The position numbers and the translations under genes are program-made. The notes below the pieces were generated by a model. That model was not told where the DNA came from, did not search any database, and was given only the letters and a program-made list of their open reading frames with translations. DNA of 45,245 nt from an uncultured Clostridia bacterium (GTDB lineage Bacteria; Bacillota; Clostridia; TANB77; CAG-508): the NCBI GenBank assembly GCA_946401865.1, contig CAMIVO010000010.1:1-45245 (forward strand), given 5' to 3'. Positions 8,326 to 16,876 of this stretch are shown piece after piece; positions within the stretch are counted from its first letter, which is position 1; each line of letters starts with the position of its first letter.

Positions 8326-9522
8326 ATGATAGAACAATTATTTTTTATTGTAGTATCTGTTTGCTTATTTGGTGCAATATTTTATCAAATGATTCGAGAA
8401 AATGAAACAGGATACTTAGTTTTTTTAGTACTACAAGCTCTTGGAATAGTAATAGATGCAATTGGACTTATATTTTCTTTGAAATTAAACATATTTATAA
8501 AAACAATTATATATATTTTTTCAATTATATTACCTATATCAATTTATATTTTAAAATATAAAAATATAAATATAATAAATATTCTAAAATTAACAGTTTC
8601 AAAAATCTATTTAGCCTTAGGAAATAACAAAAAAGCAAAAAATATATTATTAAGCATAATAGAAAAAAATCAAAATAATTATAATGCACATAAAATGTTA
8701 GCAGAAATATATGAACTTGAAGGTGGTTTAAGAAAAGCAATAGATGAATATGTTATATGTATAGACATAAATAAAAAAGACTATAATTCATATTATAAAG
8801 TTGCTACTCTGTTAAGTGAATTAGAAAAAAAAGATGAAGCAATTGAAATGCTTACAAGTCTTTTGGAAAAAAAGCCTGATTATTTTGATGCAAGTATAAC
8901 ATTAGGAGATCTTTTAATTGAAAAACAGAATTACAAAGAAGCTTTATCAATTTTAATAGATGCAACAAAATATAATCCTTTAAGTTTTGACTTAAACTAT
9001 GAGTTAGGCATAGTTTATACAATGCTTAATGATTTTAAAAGTGCAAAAGACTATTATGAAAAAGCAGCTGAACTAAATAGTTTAAAATATAATGCTAAAT
9101 ATAATTTAGCTCAAATTGCATTATTATATAAAGATTTGGAATTAGCTGAACAATATTTTGAGCAAACACTTGAGGATGAAGAATTATCAGCAGATAGTTA
9201 TTATGAACTTGCTAAAATAAAACTAATGAAAAGAGAAAAAGAAATTGCTATAAAATATGCCAACATAGCAATAGAATTAGATAGTAAAAAAATAGCAGAA
9301 AAAATAAAAAATGAGCCACTATTTATTCCAATTTTAACTAAAATATCAATTCCATTCAACCTAGAAGAAAAAGAAAAACATTTATCACAAATGGACAATT
9401 TAGCTAAAGAGCATTTGGAAAACACATCAAATATAACTACAAATATGGGATATACAAATTTTAAAAAGCAAGAGAAAAATGAACAAGTAAAAGATAATCC
9501 AATAGAATTGTCTAAAAATTAA
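8326..9522 (+). CDS. Membrane-anchored tetratricopeptide-repeat protein
   Basis: 398 aa. Residues 1-80 hold about three hydrophobic segments, the third containing IIYIFSIILPISIYILKY. From about residue 95 to 320 there are six or seven TPR units, with typical A-x-x-x-Y and PxxFDA patterns such as YYEKAAELNSLKYNAKYNLA. The last 60 residues are polar. TPRs are protein-docking surfaces, so this is probably a cytoplasmic scaffold tied to the membrane; the partner is unknown. The start at 8326 follows TGGAGA. It sits alone between its own promoter and the terminator at 9594. Confidence 0.82.
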   Translation: MIEQLFFIVVSVCLFGAIFYQMIRENETGYLVFLVLQALGIVIDAIGLIFSLKLNIFIKTIIYIFSIILPISIYILKYKNINIINILKLTVSKIYLALGNNKKAKNILLSIIEKNQNNYNAHKMLAEIYELEGGLRKAIDEYVICIDINKKDYNSYYKVATLLSELEKKDEAIEMLTSLLEKKPDYFDASITLGDLLIEKQNYKEALSILIDATKYNPLSFDLNYELGIVYTMLNDFKSAKDYYEKAAELNSLKYNAKYNLAQIALLYKDLELAEQYFEQTLEDEELSADSYYELAKIKLMKREKEIAIKYANIAIELDSKKIAEKIKNEPLFIPILTKISIPFNLEEKEKHLSQMDNLAKEHLENTSNITTNMGYTNFKKQEKNEQVKDNPIELSKN

Positions 9523-9569
9523 ATTTTAACTAAGAATGATTATTTTTAATAAAAAAATTTGATAAATAC

Positions 9570-9598
9570 TTGACAAATGAATCAAAAAGGTGTAAACT
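9570..9598 (+). promoter_or_regulatory. Promoter for the ylxM-ffh operon
   Basis: TTGACA (9570-9575), 17-bp spacer, TAAACT (9593-9598). The -10 box lies in the 5' arm of the following hairpin. Confidence 0.6.
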
Positions 9599-9632
9599 AT
9601 ATCCGTATTACAGATATAGTTTATTTTTTTTT
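9594..9632 (+). terminator. Terminator after the TPR gene, overlapping the ylxM promoter
   Basis: Stem AAACTATATC / GATATAGTTT, 9-nt loop, then a run of nine T. A transcript starting from the overlapping promoter would lack the 5' arm and so escape termination, while read-through from the TPR gene would be stopped. Confidence 0.75.
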
Positions 9633-9649
9633 GAAAGAAGTGAATTAAA

Positions 9650-9970
9650 TTGGAAGAAAAAATAGAAATTAGTATATTGTTAAATTTATATGGAAATTTA
9701 CTTACAGAAACTCAAAAAAATTATATGGATTTATATTACAATCAAGACTATTCACTTTCTGAAATTGGAGATAACGAAAATATTACAAGACAAGCTGTAA
9801 GAACAATTTTAGTAAAATCTAAAAATAAATTATATGAATATGAACAAAAACTAAGATTTATGGAAAAAGAAAATAACATAAAAAAACTTTTAGAAAAAAT
9901 ACAAGCTTCTTATAACGAAGTGGAAAAACAAAAATACTTTAAAAAAATTCAAGAAAATTTAGATTACTAA
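9650..9970 (+). CDS. ylxM: YlxM/UPF0122 sigma-70 region-4-like protein, SRP-associated
   Basis: 106 aa. Helix-turn-helix of the sigma region-4 type: LLTETQKNYMDLYYNQDYSLSEIGDNENITRQAVRTILVKSK with its break after the DYSLSEIG turn. The family lies next to ffh in most Firmicutes and acts with the signal recognition particle. It starts with TTG at 9650 after GAAAGAAG; no ATG is available. ffh follows 18 bases later in the same operon. No ftsY is seen upstream, where many relatives have it. Confidence 0.88.
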   Translation: MEEKIEISILLNLYGNLLTETQKNYMDLYYNQDYSLSEIGDNENITRQAVRTILVKSKNKLYEYEQKLRFMEKENNIKKLLEKIQASYNEVEKQKYFKKIQENLDY

Positions 9971-9988
9971 TTTTTTCGGAGGTGTACT

Positions 9989-11344
9989 ATGGCATTTGAG
10001 GGTTTATCATCAAGACTTCAAGAAATAACAAAAAAGATAAAAGGGGAAGCAAGAATTACAGAAAGTAACATGAAAGACATGTTAAGGGAAGTAAAACTTG
10101 CATTACTAGAAGCAGATGTTAACTATAAAATTGTTAAAGAATTTATATCAAATGTACAAGAAAAAGCTCTTGGCCAAGATGTAATGAAATCTTTAAAACC
10201 AGGAGAACAAGTTGTTAAAATAGTTAGAGATGAGCTTACAGAATTACTGGGAGGAACAGATAGTAAAATAAATATATCTTCAAATCCACCAACAATAATA
10301 ATGCTTGTTGGACTTCAGGGTGCTGGTAAAACAACCTTAGCTGGAAAACTTAGTAATTATCTAAGAAAACAAGGTAAAAAACCACTTATGGTTGCATGTG
10401 ATGTTTATAGACCTGCAGCTATAAAACAACTTCAAGTTGTAGGAAGTCAATTAAATATACCTGTTTATAGTGAAGAAGGAGTTCAAGATGCTGTTTCAAT
10501 TGCAAGAAGAGCTATAAATACTGCAATCTCAAAATTAAATGATGTTGTTATAATAGATACAGCTGGTAGACTTCAAATAGATGAAACACTTATGCAAGAA
10601 CTTGTAAATATAAAAAAGGCAGTTAGACCTCAAGAAATATTACTAGTTGTAGATAGTATGACAGGACAAGAAGCTGTTAATGTTGCACAAAGTTTCAATG
10701 AAACAGTCGGAATAGATGGAGTAGTTCTTACAAAACTAGATGGAGATACTCGTGGTGGTGCTGCACTTTCAGTAAAAAAAGTTACAGGAAAACCAATAAA
10801 ATTTGCAGGTGTTGGAGAAAAGCTAAGTGATTTGGAAGAATTTCATCCAGATAGAATGGCATCAAGAATTTTAGGTATGGGAGATGTTCTTTCAATTGTC
10901 GAAAAAGCTGAACAAGCATTAGACTTGGAAGAAGCTGAAAAATTAGAAAAACAACTTCAAAAAAATAAATTTGATTTAGATGACTATTTAGCACAATTAA
11001 GACAAATAAAAAAGATGGGTTCTCTATCATCAATTTTAAAAATGCTTCCAGGAGCAAACAAATTAAAGGATATTAAGGTAGATGATAAAGAGTTTGTTAG
11101 AATAGAAGCAATAATTACATCTATGACATCAAAAGAAAGAAAAGATCCTTCTTTACTAAATGCTAGTCGTAGAAAACGTATTGCTAAAGGAAGTGGAACT
11201 GAGGTACACGATATAAACAAATTTATGGAAAGCTTTGAAATGACACAAAAAATGATGAAGCAAATGAAATCAAAAAAAGGTATGAAAAACATAATGAAAG
11301 GCCTAAATCTTGATCAAATAAAAGATTTTAAGAATTTTATGTAG
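9989..11344 (+). CDS. ffh: Signal recognition particle GTPase Ffh (SRP54)
   Basis: 451 aa. Targets nascent membrane and secreted proteins to the translocon. The N-terminal four-helix N domain is followed by the G domain with GLQGAGKTTLAGKLS, DTAGRLQ and TKLDGDTRGGAALS, and then a methionine-rich M domain (from about residue 295; FEMTQKMMKQMKSKKGMKN) that binds 4.5S RNA and signal peptides. Length is normal for Gram-positives. The start follows CGGAGGTG. Second gene of the SRP/ribosome operon. Confidence 0.97.
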   Translation: MAFEGLSSRLQEITKKIKGEARITESNMKDMLREVKLALLEADVNYKIVKEFISNVQEKALGQDVMKSLKPGEQVVKIVRDELTELLGGTDSKINISSNPPTIIMLVGLQGAGKTTLAGKLSNYLRKQGKKPLMVACDVYRPAAIKQLQVVGSQLNIPVYSEEGVQDAVSIARRAINTAISKLNDVVIIDTAGRLQIDETLMQELVNIKKAVRPQEILLVVDSMTGQEAVNVAQSFNETVGIDGVVLTKLDGDTRGGAALSVKKVTGKPIKFAGVGEKLSDLEEFHPDRMASRILGMGDVLSIVEKAEQALDLEEAEKLEKQLQKNKFDLDDYLAQLRQIKKMGSLSSILKMLPGANKLKDIKVDDKEFVRIEAIITSMTSKERKDPSLLNASRRKRIAKGSGTEVHDINKFMESFEMTQKMMKQMKSKKGMKNIMKGLNLDQIKDFKNFM

Positions 11345-11353
11345 AAAACTATG

Positions 11354-11380
11354 TTGTTAAATATAACTATAATTTAACAA
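11354..11380 (+). terminator. Weak hairpin between ffh and rpsP
   Basis: Stem TTGTTAAAT / ATTTAACAA with a 9-nt loop; few G:C pairs and no strong T-run. May only attenuate. Confidence 0.3.
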
Positions 11381-11449
11381 TTTAAGATTTCAATTTAGTT
11401 ATTAATTTTTTAAATTTATATATATTAAAAACTTTAGGAGGTGAAAAAC

Positions 11450-11683
11450 ATGGTAAAAATAAGATTACAAAGAGAAGGAAAGAAGAAAGCTCCATTCTAT
11501 CATATAGTAGTAGCTGATTCTAGAAGCCCAAGAGATGGAAAAATAATTGAACAAATTGGTACATATGACCCAATGACAGAACCATCTACAATCAAATTAG
11601 ACAAAGAAAAATTTGAAAAATGGGTAAAAAATGGTGCAAAACCAACAGATACAGTAAAAAATCTTGTTGAAAATGCAAAATAA
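11450..11683 (+). CDS. rpsP: 30S ribosomal protein S16
   Basis: 77 aa. Typical S16 N-terminus ([20 protein letters not shown]) followed by [20 protein letters not shown]. The ATG at 11450 is preceded by TTAGGAGGTGA; a GTG inside that site at 11441 is in frame but would leave no ribosome site. Followed after 16 bases by khpA. Confidence 0.97.
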   Translation: MVKIRLQREGKKKAPFYHIVVADSRSPRDGKIIEQIGTYDPMTEPSTIKLDKEKFEKWVKNGAKPTDTVKNLVENAK

Positions 11684-11699
11684 TTGAGAGGTAAAAGCA

Positions 11700-11930
11700 A
11701 TGAAAGAAATTTTACAAACAATAATTGAAAATTTAGTAGATAATTCAGAAGCTGTTGAAATTAAACAAACAGATGAGCCTTCTTCTGTATTACTAGAGGT
11801 TAAAGTTGCTGAAGGTGATATGGGTAAGGTAATAGGTAAACAAGGAAAAACAGCCAAATCTATTAGAACAGTTATGAAAGCTGTAGCTGCTAGAGAACAC
11901 AAAAAAGTAAATGTAGAATTTATAGACTAA
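11700..11930 (+). CDS. khpA: KH-domain RNA-binding protein KhpA (YlqC)
   Basis: 76 aa single KH domain. The GxxG loop is in GKVIGKQGKTAKSIRTVM. Known family: forms a complex with KhpB/EloR and binds RNA, affecting cell division and envelope growth in Gram-positives. It lies in the standard place between rpsP and rimM. Starts with ATG after GAGAGG. Confidence 0.92.
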   Translation: MKEILQTIIENLVDNSEAVEIKQTDEPSSVLLEVKVAEGDMGKVIGKQGKTAKSIRTVMKAVAAREHKKVNVEFID

Positions 11931-11953
11931 ATTTAAATTAAAAGGAAAAATCT

Positions 11954-12460
11954 ATGAAAGAAAGATTAGAAGTTGGTCAAATTGTTAATACATTTGGAAT
12001 TAATGGATTTGTTAAAGTTTATCCTTATGTAGATGATATTTATAGATTTGATAATTTAAAAAAAGTACATATTAAATCAAAAAAAGAAGAAAAAGAGTTA
12101 CAAATAGAAGATGTAAAATATCAAAAAAATATGGTTCTTATTAAATTTAAGGGAATAGATAAAATAGAAGATGCAGAAAAACTTAGAAACTCTTATATAG
12201 AGATAGATAGGGCAGATGCAATTCCTTTAGAAGAAGGTCAATATTTTATAGCCGATTTACTAGGTTTAGATGTTTATCTAGATACTGGTGAAAAATTAGG
12301 AATTCTAGATGATATTTATAATTCTGGTAGCTCTGACATATATGTTGTAAAAAATGAACTAGGAAAACAATTTTTGCTTCCATATATTGATGATGTAGTT
12401 AAACAAATTAATTTAGAAGAAGGAAAAATAATAGTTCATATAATAGAGGGGTTAATATAA
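11954..12460 (+). CDS. rimM: Ribosome maturation factor RimM
   Basis: 168 aa. N-terminal RimM beta-barrel (VGQIVNTFGINGFVKVYPY) and C-terminal PRC-barrel (YFIADLLGLDVYLD ... FLLPYIDDVVKQIN). Helps 30S assembly at the S19 region. Starts at ATG after AAAGGAAA. Its stop codon is directly followed by the trmD ATG (no gap), suggesting translational coupling. Confidence 0.95.
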   Translation: MKERLEVGQIVNTFGINGFVKVYPYVDDIYRFDNLKKVHIKSKKEEKELQIEDVKYQKNMVLIKFKGIDKIEDAEKLRNSYIEIDRADAIPLEEGQYFIADLLGLDVYLDTGEKLGILDDIYNSGSSDIYVVKNELGKQFLLPYIDDVVKQINLEEGKIIVHIIEGLI

Positions 12461-13133
12461 ATGAAATTTGATGTGCTTACTCTTTTTCCAGAAATGTTTC
12501 AGATTTTAAATCAAAGCATTATAGGAAGAGCAAAGGAAAAAAATCTAATAGAAATAAATTTAATAAATATTAGAGATTTTTCAAAAGATAAACACAAAAA
12601 AGTAGATGATACACCTTATGGTGGTGGTGCTGGAATGGTTATGAAAGCAGATGTTGTTTATGATGCATTTAAATCAATTGATTCGAAAAATGCAAAACTA
12701 ATATATATGTCACCACAAGGAAAAAAATTAAACCAATCAAAAGTTGTAGAATTATCAAATGAAGAGCACTTAATATTACTTTGTGGACATTATGAGGGAA
12801 TAGACCAAAGGGTTATCGATAAAATTGTAGATGAAGAAATTTCAATTGGAGATTATGTTCTTACAGGTGGCGAATTACCAGCAATGGTACTTATAGATAG
12901 TGTTTCAAGATATAAAGAGGGAGTGCTATCAAAAGAGTCAATTCAAGAAGAATCATTTTCAAATGGAATTTTAGAATACCCACAATATACAAGACCTGAG
13001 GTTTTTGAAGGAATAAAAGTTCCAGAAGTACTACTTTCTCGGGAACCACAAGGAAATTGATAAATGGAGAACAGAAAAATCCATAGAAATTACAAAATTG
13101 AAAAGACCAGATTTAATTAATTATGAAAATTAG
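12461..13133 (+). CDS. trmD: tRNA (guanine37-N1)-methyltransferase TrmD, split by a +1 frameshift at CGG
   Basis: SPOUT methyltransferase that puts m1G37 on tRNAs with G36-G37 (Pro, some Leu and Arg-CCG) to keep the reading frame. Visible: [43 protein letters not shown] and the knot motif [20 protein letters not shown]. Frame 0 runs to TGA at 13058, giving 199 aa ending LLSREPQGN. The family motif LLSGNH is in the +1 frame: skipping the C of the CGG codon at 13040 gives [17 protein letters not shown] and continues to TAG at 13131-13133, a 223-aa protein with a C-terminus normal for the family. The gene is essential in most bacteria, so decay is unlikely; recoding or a sequence error must explain it. 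Confidence 0.9.
13040..13042 (+). other. Putative CGG +1 recoding site in trmD
   Basis: In-frame codon 194, context TCT CGG GAA. Reading TCT (C) GGG AAC CAC restores the SGNH motif. The zero-frame stop comes five codons after the CGG. Confidence 0.7.
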
Positions 13134-13148
13134 ATATTTTAAAACAAT

Positions 13149-13179
13149 CTATTGACTAAGTTTAACTTAGCGACAATAG
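13149..13179 (+). promoter_or_regulatory. Possible rplS leader hairpin
   Basis: Nested inverted repeats CTATTG / CAATAG around CTAAGTT / AACTTAG, 52 bases before the rplS start. A second small hairpin (AGGG / CCCT around an A-rich loop) follows at about 13188-13204. Could be an autoregulatory leader; I cannot match it to a known L19 leader by eye. Confidence 0.35.
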
Positions 13180-13230
13180 AAATTTATAGGGGGAAAAAAA
13201 GCCCTCAAGAAAGAAAGGAAAGTAAAAAAA

Positions 13231-13776
13231 ATGGATATTATAAAATCTATTGAACATGAACAATTAAAAGCTAAAATTCCATATTTAAAAGTAGGAAATA
13301 CAGTTAAAGTTCATGCAAGAATTAAAGAAGGAAATAAAGAAAGAATCCAAGTATTTGAAGGAATTATCATCAAAGTACAAGGTGCAGGAGTTAATAAAAC
13401 ATTTACTGTAAGAAAAATCTCTTATGGTGTTGGTGTTGAAAAAACATTTTTAATTCATTCACCACTTGTTGAAAAAGTTGAATTAGTTAGAGTAGGTAAG
13501 GCAAGAAGAGCTAAATTATTCTATTTAAGAGACAGAATAGGAAAAGCTGCTAAAACTAAAGAACAACTTGGTGCTAGAATTGAAAATAAAGAAATAACAG
13601 TAAAAGGTGAAGAAATAGAAGTACCAGTTGAAGGAGAAGTAGAAGAAGTTGCTCCAGTAGAAGAAACTCCAGCAGCTGAAGTTGTTGAAAATGCAGAAGA
13701 AGCTACAACTGCTAAAGAAACAAAAACAGAAGAAGCTCCAGTAGAAGAAAAGAAAGCTGATACAACTGAAGAATAG
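13231..13776 (+). CDS. rplS: 50S ribosomal protein L19 with acidic C-terminal extension
   Basis: 181 aa; L19 itself is about 115 aa. The core is canonical: [45 protein letters not shown] and [20 protein letters not shown]. From about residue 125 an acidic Ala/Glu/Val/Pro-rich tail is added ([20 protein letters not shown] onward), probably disordered. Its role is unknown. The start follows AAGAAAGGAAAG. Confidence 0.96.
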   Translation: MDIIKSIEHEQLKAKIPYLKVGNTVKVHARIKEGNKERIQVFEGIIIKVQGAGVNKTFTVRKISYGVGVEKTFLIHSPLVEKVELVRVGKARRAKLFYLRDRIGKAAKTKEQLGARIENKEITVKGEEIEVPVEGEVEEVAPVEETPAAEVVENAEEATTAKETKTEEAPVEEKKADTTEE

Positions 13777-13914
13777 GCATTTGATATAGAAGACTAAAAC
13801 TGTAGAGAAGCTCACATAAAAGTTTGTTTTTTTGTAGCGAGAGCGAAGAAACATAAAAACAAAAATTTTAGCAAGATGAGCGGATATATTTAATGTAACG
13901 AAACGGAGAAAACT

Positions 13915-14592
13915 ATGCGAATTAGATACAAAAAATGGGCAAGACCAGAGCTTGAAGCAAGTCCTTTTTATGTAGATAATCCTGAAAATAAAAGAGGCAA
14001 ATGGAAGGAAAGCTTTAAAAATCCTTCTTTGCCTCTTTATTTAGAATTAGGATGTGGAAAAGGAAACTTTATTGCAGAAATGGCAAGTAGACATCAAGAA
14101 ATAAATTTTATAGCAATAGATTTAGTAGATGCAATGCTTGGTTTAGCTAAAAGAAATGTTGAACAAATATATAAGGAAAAAAATATAGAAACAAATAATA
14201 TATATCTTACTAGATTTGACATAGAAAGAATTAATTTAATATTTTCAGAAAATGATCAAATAGAGAGAATATATATAAATTTTTGTAATCCTTGGCCACG
14301 TGGAAAACATCATAAAAAGAGATTAACCCATATAAAGCAATTAGAAAAATATAAAGAATTTTTAAAGCCAGGAGGCTGTATTTATTTCAAAACAGATGAT
14401 GATAATCTTTTTTATGAAAGTATGGAGTATTTTAAACAAGAAGGCTTTAAAACAATAAAGAAAACAGAAGACTTGCATAGTGAAGTAGACTTTTGGGAGA
14501 ACATAGAAACAGAGCATGAGAAAATGTTTTCAGAGCAAGGTATAAAAATAAAAGCAGGAATATTTTCATTTGGAGACAGCCCTATTACCTAA
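13915..14592 (+). CDS. trmB: tRNA (guanine46-N7)-methyltransferase TrmB
   Basis: 225 aa. SAM-binding motif LYLELGCGKGNFIAEMA and the TrmB signature YINFCNPWPRGKHHKKRLTH. Makes m7G46 in the tRNA variable loop. ATG at 13915 after ACGGAGA. About 140 bases separate it from rplS, with no clear terminator. Confidence 0.95.
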   Translation: MRIRYKKWARPELEASPFYVDNPENKRGKWKESFKNPSLPLYLELGCGKGNFIAEMASRHQEINFIAIDLVDAMLGLAKRNVEQIYKEKNIETNNIYLTRFDIERINLIFSENDQIERIYINFCNPWPRGKHHKKRLTHIKQLEKYKEFLKPGGCIYFKTDDDNLFYESMEYFKQEGFKTIKKTEDLHSEVDFWENIETEHEKMFSEQGIKIKAGIFSFGDSPIT

Positions 14593-14595
14593 ACT

Positions 14596-14635
14596 GGACA
14601 AGCCCAAATGAAAAATTTTGCATTCGGGACAGTCC
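14596..14635 (+). terminator. Hairpin between trmB and whiA
   Basis: Broken stem GGAC..CCCaAATG / CATTcGGG..GTCC with an A/T-rich loop, followed by CCCCAATGAAAAAA. Similar in style to the GGGGACGG repeats elsewhere in the window. Confidence 0.4.
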
Positions 14636-14661
14636 CCAATGAAAAAAGGAGAAATTTAGAT

Positions 14662-15507
14662 ATGTCTTTTTCACAAGAAGTAAAAGAAGAACTAAGTAAA
14701 TTATCAAATTTAGCAAATAAGCAAGACGTAAAAATGGAAATCTTGGGATATTTAATAAGTAGTAATATTTCAATTGAAAAAAATTATATAAGATTTTCAA
14801 CTGAAAACGACTATAATATAGACAGATTTGCAAAATTGATAAGAAATGTTAATATAGAGGATTTTAAAATTGATGTAAGTGGTAAGACTTTTTTTATTGA
14901 TATTAATAAAAAGAAAATAGAGAATTTAGAAATGTTTGATTTTAATTCGGCAAAAATTGAAAGTGTAAGACCATTTATAAGAGGATTATTTATGGGAGCA
15001 GGTTCAATCAATAATCCTGAAAAAAAATACCATTTAGAATGTGGAATAAAAAAAGAAGAAGATATTATAAAAATTGTAGAATTATTAAAAAAATTTGATA
15101 TTAATTTCAAATATAATAATAAAACAATTTATACAAAAGAGGGAGAAGAGATATCTAAGTTTCTTGCATTTATTGGAGCAAATAAAGCAGTATTAAAATA
15201 TGAACAAATACGTGTTCAAAGACATATGAATAATAAGGTAAATAGATTAGTTAATTGTGAAAGTGCTAACTTAAATAAAGTTTTAAATGCATCAATAGAG
15301 CAAATTAATGCAATAAAAAAATTAAAACAAACTGGTCAATTTGAAAAACTTGATGAAAATTTAAAAGAGATAGCAGAATTAAGACTAGAATTTCCAGATG
15401 CATCTTTGGTAGAACTTGGAAAAAAACTTTCAAATCCAATTGGGAAATCAGGTGTAAATTATAGACTAAAAAGAATAATGTCCTATTTGGTGACGGGGAA
15501 TAAATAG
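14662..15507 (+). CDS. whiA: Sporulation/division regulator WhiA family DNA-binding protein
   Basis: 281 aa. N-terminal degenerate homing-endonuclease-like half (SFSQEVKEELSKL, RGLFMGAGSINNPEKKYHLE) and C-terminal helix-turn-helix (LRLEFPDASLVELGKKLSNP then GVNYRLKRI). Known family: in Gram-positives WhiA affects cell division. ATG at 14662 follows AAAAAGGAG. The last codons (TATTTGGTGACGGGG...) and the stop TAG lie inside a copy of the GGTGACGGGG repeat, so the tail LVTGNK derives from the repeat. Confidence 0.93.
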   Translation: MSFSQEVKEELSKLSNLANKQDVKMEILGYLISSNISIEKNYIRFSTENDYNIDRFAKLIRNVNIEDFKIDVSGKTFFIDINKKKIENLEMFDFNSAKIESVRPFIRGLFMGAGSINNPEKKYHLECGIKKEEDIIKIVELLKKFDINFKYNNKTIYTKEGEEISKFLAFIGANKAVLKYEQIRVQRHMNNKVNRLVNCESANLNKVLNASIEQINAIKKLKQTGQFEKLDENLKEIAELRLEFPDASLVELGKKLSNPIGKSGVNYRLKRIMSYLVTGNK

Positions 15508-15540
15508 TATGCTATTTGGTGACGGGGAATAAATAGTATG
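15483..15540 (+). repeat. Two tandem 29-bp copies of the GGTGACGGGG repeat at the whiA/hemW border
   Basis: Two identical 29-bp units (CTATTTGGTGACGGGG then AATAAATAGTATG). The first supplies the whiA stop codon, the second supplies the hemW ATG. The same family recurs at 16660-16810, 27282-27310 and 29984-30133. Confidence 0.9.
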
Positions 15541-16662
15541 AAAAAAATAGGAGTATATATTCATATACCTTTTTGCAAGCAAAAGTGTTATTATTGTGAT
15601 TTTGTATCTTTTGCAAATCAAAAATCATTGCAAAAAGAATATATAAAACAATTAAAAAATGAAATAAACCAATTCTTTTCTAAAAATGAATATGAAGTAT
15701 CAACAATTTATATAGGTGGAGGAACCCCTTCTTTTGTTGATGAAAATTTTATTAAAGAAATATTAGAAGAAGTTCCAAAAAATAAAGCAAAAGAAATCAC
15801 AATTGAAGTTAATCCGGGAACTGTTAATTTTGAAAAATTAAAGCTTTATAAAGAAATAGGAATAAATAGGCTTAGCATTGGACTTCAATCAACACAAAAT
15901 AGATTACTTAAGCAAATTGGTAGAATTCACACATTTGAAGAATTTTTAAACACATATAAAATGGCACAGCAAGTGGGTTTTGATAATATAAATGTAGATT
16001 TAATGATAGGTCTTCCAAATCAAACAATTGAGAATATTAAACAATCATTAGAAATTATAATCAATTTAGAACCTAAGCATATTTCTGTATATTCTTTAAT
16101 TGTGGAAGAAAATACAAAAATAGCTAAGTTAATTGATAATAATGAATTGAAATTACCAGATGAAGAACTTGAAAGAAATATGTATTGGTATGTTAAAAAC
16201 TATTTAGAATTAAATGGTTATAAACATTATGAAATATCAAATTTTTCAAAAAAAGGTTATGAATCTAAGCACAATTTAGATTGCTGGAATCAAGAAGAAT
16301 ATATAGGATTTGGACTTGCTGCACATTCATATTTAAAAAATACAAGGTTTTCAAATACTACAGATTTAAAAAAATATATAGAAAATTGCAGTAAAAACCA
16401 CTTTGATAAAAACCAAAGAATACAAGAAGTTCAAGAAGAATATTCTAAAAAACAAGAATATATGTTATTAGGATTAAGAAAAATAGATGGTGTTTCTATA
16501 CAAAAATTTAAGAATAAATTTGGAGAAAATCCATTGTTTTTATTTAGAAAAGAATTAAATAAATTAGTAGATGAAGGTTTAATAATAGTAGATAATGATA
16601 ATATAAAGCTTAGCAACAAAGGCATAGATTTAGCAAACCTTGTTTGGGAGGAGTTTGTCTAA
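15538..16662 (+). CDS. hemW: Radical SAM heme chaperone HemW
   Basis: 374 aa. Radical SAM cluster motif CKQKCYYCDF (C13, C17, C20), then YIGGGTPSFV, VNPGTVNF and NRLSIGLQSTQ; the C-terminus carries the HemN_C domain (QEYMLLGLRKIDGVS). HemW-type proteins insert heme rather than act as coproporphyrinogen oxidase. The ATG is the last three bases of a repeat unit and has only GGGG as possible ribosome site, so translation may be weak or coupled to whiA. Confidence 0.92.
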   Translation: MKKIGVYIHIPFCKQKCYYCDFVSFANQKSLQKEYIKQLKNEINQFFSKNEYEVSTIYIGGGTPSFVDENFIKEILEEVPKNKAKEITIEVNPGTVNFEKLKLYKEIGINRLSIGLQSTQNRLLKQIGRIHTFEEFLNTYKMAQQVGFDNINVDLMIGLPNQTIENIKQSLEIIINLEPKHISVYSLIVEENTKIAKLIDNNELKLPDEELERNMYWYVKNYLELNGYKHYEISNFSKKGYESKHNLDCWNQEEYIGFGLAAHSYLKNTRFSNTTDLKKYIENCSKNHFDKNQRIQEVQEEYSKKQEYMLLGLRKIDGVSIQKFKNKFGENPLFLFRKELNKLVDEGLIIVDNDNIKLSNKGIDLANLVWEEFV

Positions 16663-16675
16663 TTGGGTGACGGGT

Positions 16676-16807
16676 TATTTGGTGACGGGGACTTATTTGG
16701 TGACGGGGATTAAATGAGATATTTTATTGATTTGTGTCCCAGAATAGACCATAATCCCAAATATCTCATTTAATCCCCGTCACCAAATAAGCCCCTGTCA
16801 CCAAATA
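16676..16807. repeat. Long inverted repeat of GGTGACGGGG units between hemW and lysS
   Basis: 49-bp arms (16676-16724 and 16759-16807) match almost perfectly; each arm holds two repeat units (TATTTGGTGACGGGG). The 34-base loop has no gene. It would form a very stable hairpin and probably stops hemW transcription. There is no transposase and no T-run. Confidence 0.85.
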
Positions 16808-16819
16808 GGACAAATTGAA

Positions 16820-16848
16820 TTGACAAAACGCGAAAAATATAGTAAAAT
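16820..16848 (+). promoter_or_regulatory. Promoter for lysS
   Basis: TTGACA (16820-16825), 17-bp spacer, TAAAAT (16843-16848), 29 bases before the start. Confidence 0.75.
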
Positions 16849-16876
16849 TAAGCAAATAATTGAGGAGGAAAACATT

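Noticed and set aside
16676..16807. Insertion sequence or complete mobile element
   Set aside because: The inverted arms enclose only 34 bases with no transposase and no clear target duplication.
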